A stretch of 64,000 nt of DNA from JAJPHW01 sp963799065 (GTDB lineage Bacteria > Acidobacteriota > Terriglobia > Terriglobales > Acidobacteriaceae), in contig CAWCVJ010000003.1 in NCBI GenBank assembly GCA_963799065.1, positions 806,001 to 870,000 of the forward strand, read 5' to 3'. This document shows positions 61,795 through 64,000 of this stretch, piece by piece; within the stretch, counting starts at the first letter, position 1, and each line of letters starts with the position of its first letter. A program made the position numbers and the translations under genes. Under the pieces are notes generated by a model, which searched no databases, was not told where the DNA came from, and saw nothing but the letters and a program-made list of their open reading frames with translations.

Positions 61795-62097
61795 AGCGCA
61801 TTTAAGATGCAAGAACCCTCCCGAAGAGTGCTTTGTTGTTGTGCTCCGCTGGAGCCCGGAATGTCGAAGCCGCTCAGAAATACCAAAAAAATCGGGTCGC
61901 TTCCGCCACAAAGCAACGAATGGAAGGGGAGTGGTTGCGCATTCCAATCAAGGTACTCAATGCGCTGCCTGATTATATCGGATGGAGGCTCGACTTGTCG
62001 CGGGGAATTTCGTGAATGCGTCAGACTAAAAGATGCTTGACCTTATCGGAGAAGGCCAAGCCCTTGACTGTTGCAAAAATCGATGACTCGGTAGCGA
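61795..62097. other. Intergenic gap before the PEP-CTERM gene end
   Basis: About 300 bases. It holds a possible minus-strand terminator at 62020-62060 and the promoter of the lipoprotein gene, which I could not pinpoint. The plus-strand frames here are not supported. Confidence 0.45.
62020..62060 (-). terminator. Possible terminator of the PEP-CTERM gene
   Basis: On the minus strand CTTGGCC/GGTCAAG (62054-62060 and 62036-62042, one G-T pair) with an 11-base loop, then CATCTTTTAG. The stem is moderate and the T run is short. Confidence 0.4.
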
Positions 62098-62826
62098 CTA
62101 CAACGACGTTGGAGCTGTTGGAGTCTTGCCTGTAAGGCGACGCCGGGTAAATGCGCCCACCGCGATCAGGCCAGTGCCAAACAGAGTTAAGGTCGCTGGC
62201 TCAGGCGCGATAGAGAAATTCGTTGTGCCTTGGCTGTCGGAGAAAGTGTAAGTTTTCTTCGTCGGGTGATAAGTGGCTGTGTCACCCACCGTCGTCAGTT
62301 GCACCGTTGCTGCCGTTGGAATCGTGTACATATTGCCGTTTACTGTAAGCTGGCCATTCATGATGACGCCAGTGAAAGTCCAGATGCTGGCCCCAACTTC
62401 GGTCCATTTGGCTTTGGAGAACGTCCCGGTAAAAGAAACTGCGCCTTCGCCCAGACCTGTGTATTGCACCGAAAACTGCCCACCGGGGTTAAACTTCGCG
62501 TTGGATAAAATGCTGCCCGAGGCGATTGTGCCGGTTTGGATGGTGATCGTGCCAAGACAGGATGTGGAAAGGTAGCAGGTAGGCGAAATACCTTGATCCG
62601 TGATGCCGAATGCAGAGAGACCGGAGATGGCGTAAAGTGAGCCGGAGGCACCTAGGCCATTGCCGATCTCGCCTAGCGTCAATTCGTCGTAAGTGGCATC
62701 ATTGACTTTCTCGTCGTAAGTGAATGTCCCGTCGGAGTTGCTAAACACGACGCTCGATTGAGCGGAAGCCGCCGCCGCAAAGCAGGTTGCAAACACGGCG
62801 AGAGCTAAAACCTTTGTCAGCTTCAT
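62098..62826 (-). CDS. PEP-CTERM sorting-domain protein
   Basis: The 242-residue secreted protein has a signal peptide (MKLTKVLALAVFATCFAAAASA). At its C-terminus is a PEP-CTERM tail: APEPATLTLFGTGL, a hydrophobic segment (IAVGAF) and a basic cluster TRRRL. Exosortase removes this tail and anchors such proteins in the exopolysaccharide matrix. The middle is beta-rich without a named domain. No exosortase is in the window. The neighbouring TPR protein may be linked. Confidence 0.88.
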   Translation of the reverse strand: MKLTKVLALAVFATCFAAAASAQSSVVFSNSDGTFTYDEKVNDATYDELTLGEIGNGLGASGSLYAISGLSAFGITDQGISPTCYLSTSCLGTITIQTGTIASGSILSNAKFNPGGQFSVQYTGLGEGAVSFTGTFSKAKWTEVGASIWTFTGVIMNGQLTVNGNMYTIPTAATVQLTTVGDTATYHPTKKTYTFSDSQGTTNFSIAPEPATLTLFGTGLIAVGAFTRRRLTGKTPTAPTSL

Positions 62827-63039
62827 AATACGCCTCTTCCTCGAAAGCGGGGGATTCGGATACCGCGCTTTAACCTAGAAATCAAGTAACCTAAGTGTAG
62901 AGACGACTTGTTACCAATTCATGACCCGGAGATTAATAACACGTGAATTTAATTCCTATGAACAACCAAAACTGTGGAAAAGCCAAACTTTCCGGCGTCG
63001 CCGCAGAATGCCCAGCCTGCTCACCCTCGGTGGGTTGTC

Positions 63040-64000
63040 TCAACCGCGTAACTGACTTAGCAGCTTCTTGATATCGTCAGCCTCCGCATATCCAGGGTCG
63101 ATCTTTAAGACCTGCTCGAGTTGACGCCGCGCAGGAGCTGTCTGGCCATCCTTCTCGTAAGCCATTCCCAGGTGAAAATGCACGGTAGGGCTGTCGGGAA
63201 ATTTGTTTTTTTGCGCTAAATCCAATGCCTCGTGGAGGGAGTCGATCGCCGATTTATAAGCGCCCTTCTGGTATAGCACCCAGCCCAGGGTGTCGGCGAC
63301 ATTCGGCGAGTCGGGCAATCCGCGGCGCGCGGTTTGGGCCAGCGAAAGAGCGACATCGAGGTTGCCCCCGGTACGCGTCAGCAGGGAGGCAAGGTTATTC
63401 GAAGCCTGGGGGCTCTTGGGATCCACTTCGAGAGCCTTCTGATAGCACTGTTGCGCCTTATCGAAATCGTGCTTGGACTCGTAAAGCCGGCCGGTGAGGA
63501 TATAAAACGCTATCTGCTTGGGATTGTCCTGCAATGCGCTTTGGCCGGTGGCGATCGCTTCGTCAACCTTACCCCTGGCCGCTTGCGCTTCACTCAATTT
63601 CAGCCAGGCATCCGCATTGTGCCGGTCAAGTTCGGCGGATTTTTTTAAATAGGATTCCGCGGCTTGGAGGTCCTTATCAGTTTTCCGGTGATCGAAACGG
63701 GCGCTTCCGAGCAGATCGTAGAAAGCGCTGCTGTCTGGCACCTTGGCGATCTGCGCTTCGGCTGCGGAGAACGCCTTTTGCAGATCTCCCTGGTAAACGT
63801 AGATGTTCATCAAGCTGCTTAATGCGTCGGACGATCCGGGATCGCGATCCAATGTTTTCTCGTAGAAGGCAGCGGCCTCCGCATATTTCTTCTGCGCCAG
63901 ACGTATGTTTCCCATTTGCATGTAACCGTCCGGAGCTTTGGGCGCCAGGCTAATGGCTTTCAAGGCATCCTGCTCAGCGCTGGTGAAGCGGTTCCTCTTG
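63040..64000 (-). CDS. TPR-repeat protein, C-terminal part (runs off window)
   Basis: The frame is open to the window edge at 64000, so the N-terminus is missing; 320 residues are visible. At least six TPR units occur, for example AEAAAFYEKTLDRDPGSSDA, AKVPDSSAFYDLLGSARF and NVADTLGWVLYQKGAYKSAI, with a final DDIKKLLSQLRG. The nominal TTG at 63963 is just Leu inside the repeats. The layout fits PrsT-type TPR proteins of PEP-CTERM/EPS systems (weak inference from the neighbour), or any acidobacterial TPR protein. Confidence 0.85.
   Translation of the reverse strand, partial: KRNRFTSAEQDALKAISLAPKAPDGYMQMGNIRLAQKKYAEAAAFYEKTLDRDPGSSDALSSLMNIYVYQGDLQKAFSAAEAQIAKVPDSSAFYDLLGSARFDHRKTDKDLQAAESYLKKSAELDRHNADAWLKLSEAQAARGKVDEAIATGQSALQDNPKQIAFYILTGRLYESKHDFDKAQQCYQKALEVDPKSPQASNNLASLLTRTGGNLDVALSLAQTARRGLPDSPNVADTLGWVLYQKGAYKSAIDSLHEALDLAQKNKFPDSPTVHFHLGMAYEKDGQTAPARRQLEQVLKIDPGYAEADDIKKLLSQLRG

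Noticed and set aside
1..64000. CRISPR array, insertion sequence or prophage
   Set aside because: No spaced direct repeats, transposase/integrase motif or phage structural gene was seen.

Overview
The window looks like a chromosomal segment from a soil-type Acidobacteriota (Terriglobia/Koribacter-like); this is inference from gene content, not a taxonomic assignment. Pointers are a large CnaB-TonB (Oar-like) receptor, CRTAC1/ASPIC and TPR proteins, YciI/VOC gene clusters, a PEP-CTERM protein, fairly high G+C, and intergenic hairpins with a TAAA loop. I saw no rRNA, tRNA, CRISPR array, insertion sequence, phage gene or replication origin.

Layout. 0-4.7 kb: secreted kelch protein, Mn-type superoxide dismutase, PD40 beta-propeller, PilZ protein and a DsbA-like thiol protein, with terminators after the kelch and DsbA-like genes. 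4.9-8.7 kb: a coupled polysaccharide-deacetylase-like/GNAT-like pair, then a predicted outer-membrane protein. 8.7-14.4 kb (minus strand): amidohydrolase, a MoaD/ThiS-like protein and a BNR propeller separated by a two-gene nucleotidyltransferase toxin-antitoxin-like module, then two tandem YciI-VOC pairs, one with a frameshift. 14.5-17.2 kb: phosphodiesterase-TPR fusion and a sulfotransferase-like protein. 17.2-24.6 kb (minus): a sugar operon (PfkB kinase, sugar porter, FucP-type permease, ROK kinase, GH2 beta-mannosidase). 24.6-28.5 kb (minus): LacI regulator, CRTAC1 protein and TPR protein. 28.7-32.9 kb: TonB-dependent receptor and a GlcG/HbpS-like protein. 32.9-34.0 kb: Gfo/Idh/MocA oxidoreductase.

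34.1-41.8 kb is a complete arginine operon, argR-C-B-D-F-G-H plus a single-domain N-acetyltransferase. Every junction overlaps by 1 to 14 bases. It is read from a strong sigma-70-like promoter with a perfect 18-bp ARG-box palindrome over the expected transcription start. 42.1 kb holds an orphan OmpR-type regulator whose receiver has lost its phosphorylation residues. 42.9-46.7 kb has a heparinase II/III-like protein divergent from an AlgD-like GDP-mannose dehydrogenase, suggesting a uronate-containing exopolysaccharide. 46.7-50 kb encodes two outer-membrane proteins.

50-57.7 kb contains an HTH-Mop (molybdate-type) regulator, a small membrane-anchored hypothetical protein, two tandem paralogous secreted cysteine proteins and a tripartite RND efflux system (adaptor, permease, TolC). 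58.1-58.9 kb is a broken secreted-protein gene. 59-64 kb (minus) has a secreted hypothetical protein, a repetitive lipoprotein, a PEP-CTERM protein and the C-terminal part of a TPR protein running off the window edge.

The least explained units are the paired secreted cysteine proteins ahead of the RND pump, the toxin-antitoxin-like module between the BNR and MoaD/ThiS genes, and the degenerate receiver regulator. All start choices and functions were made by reading; no database search was run.
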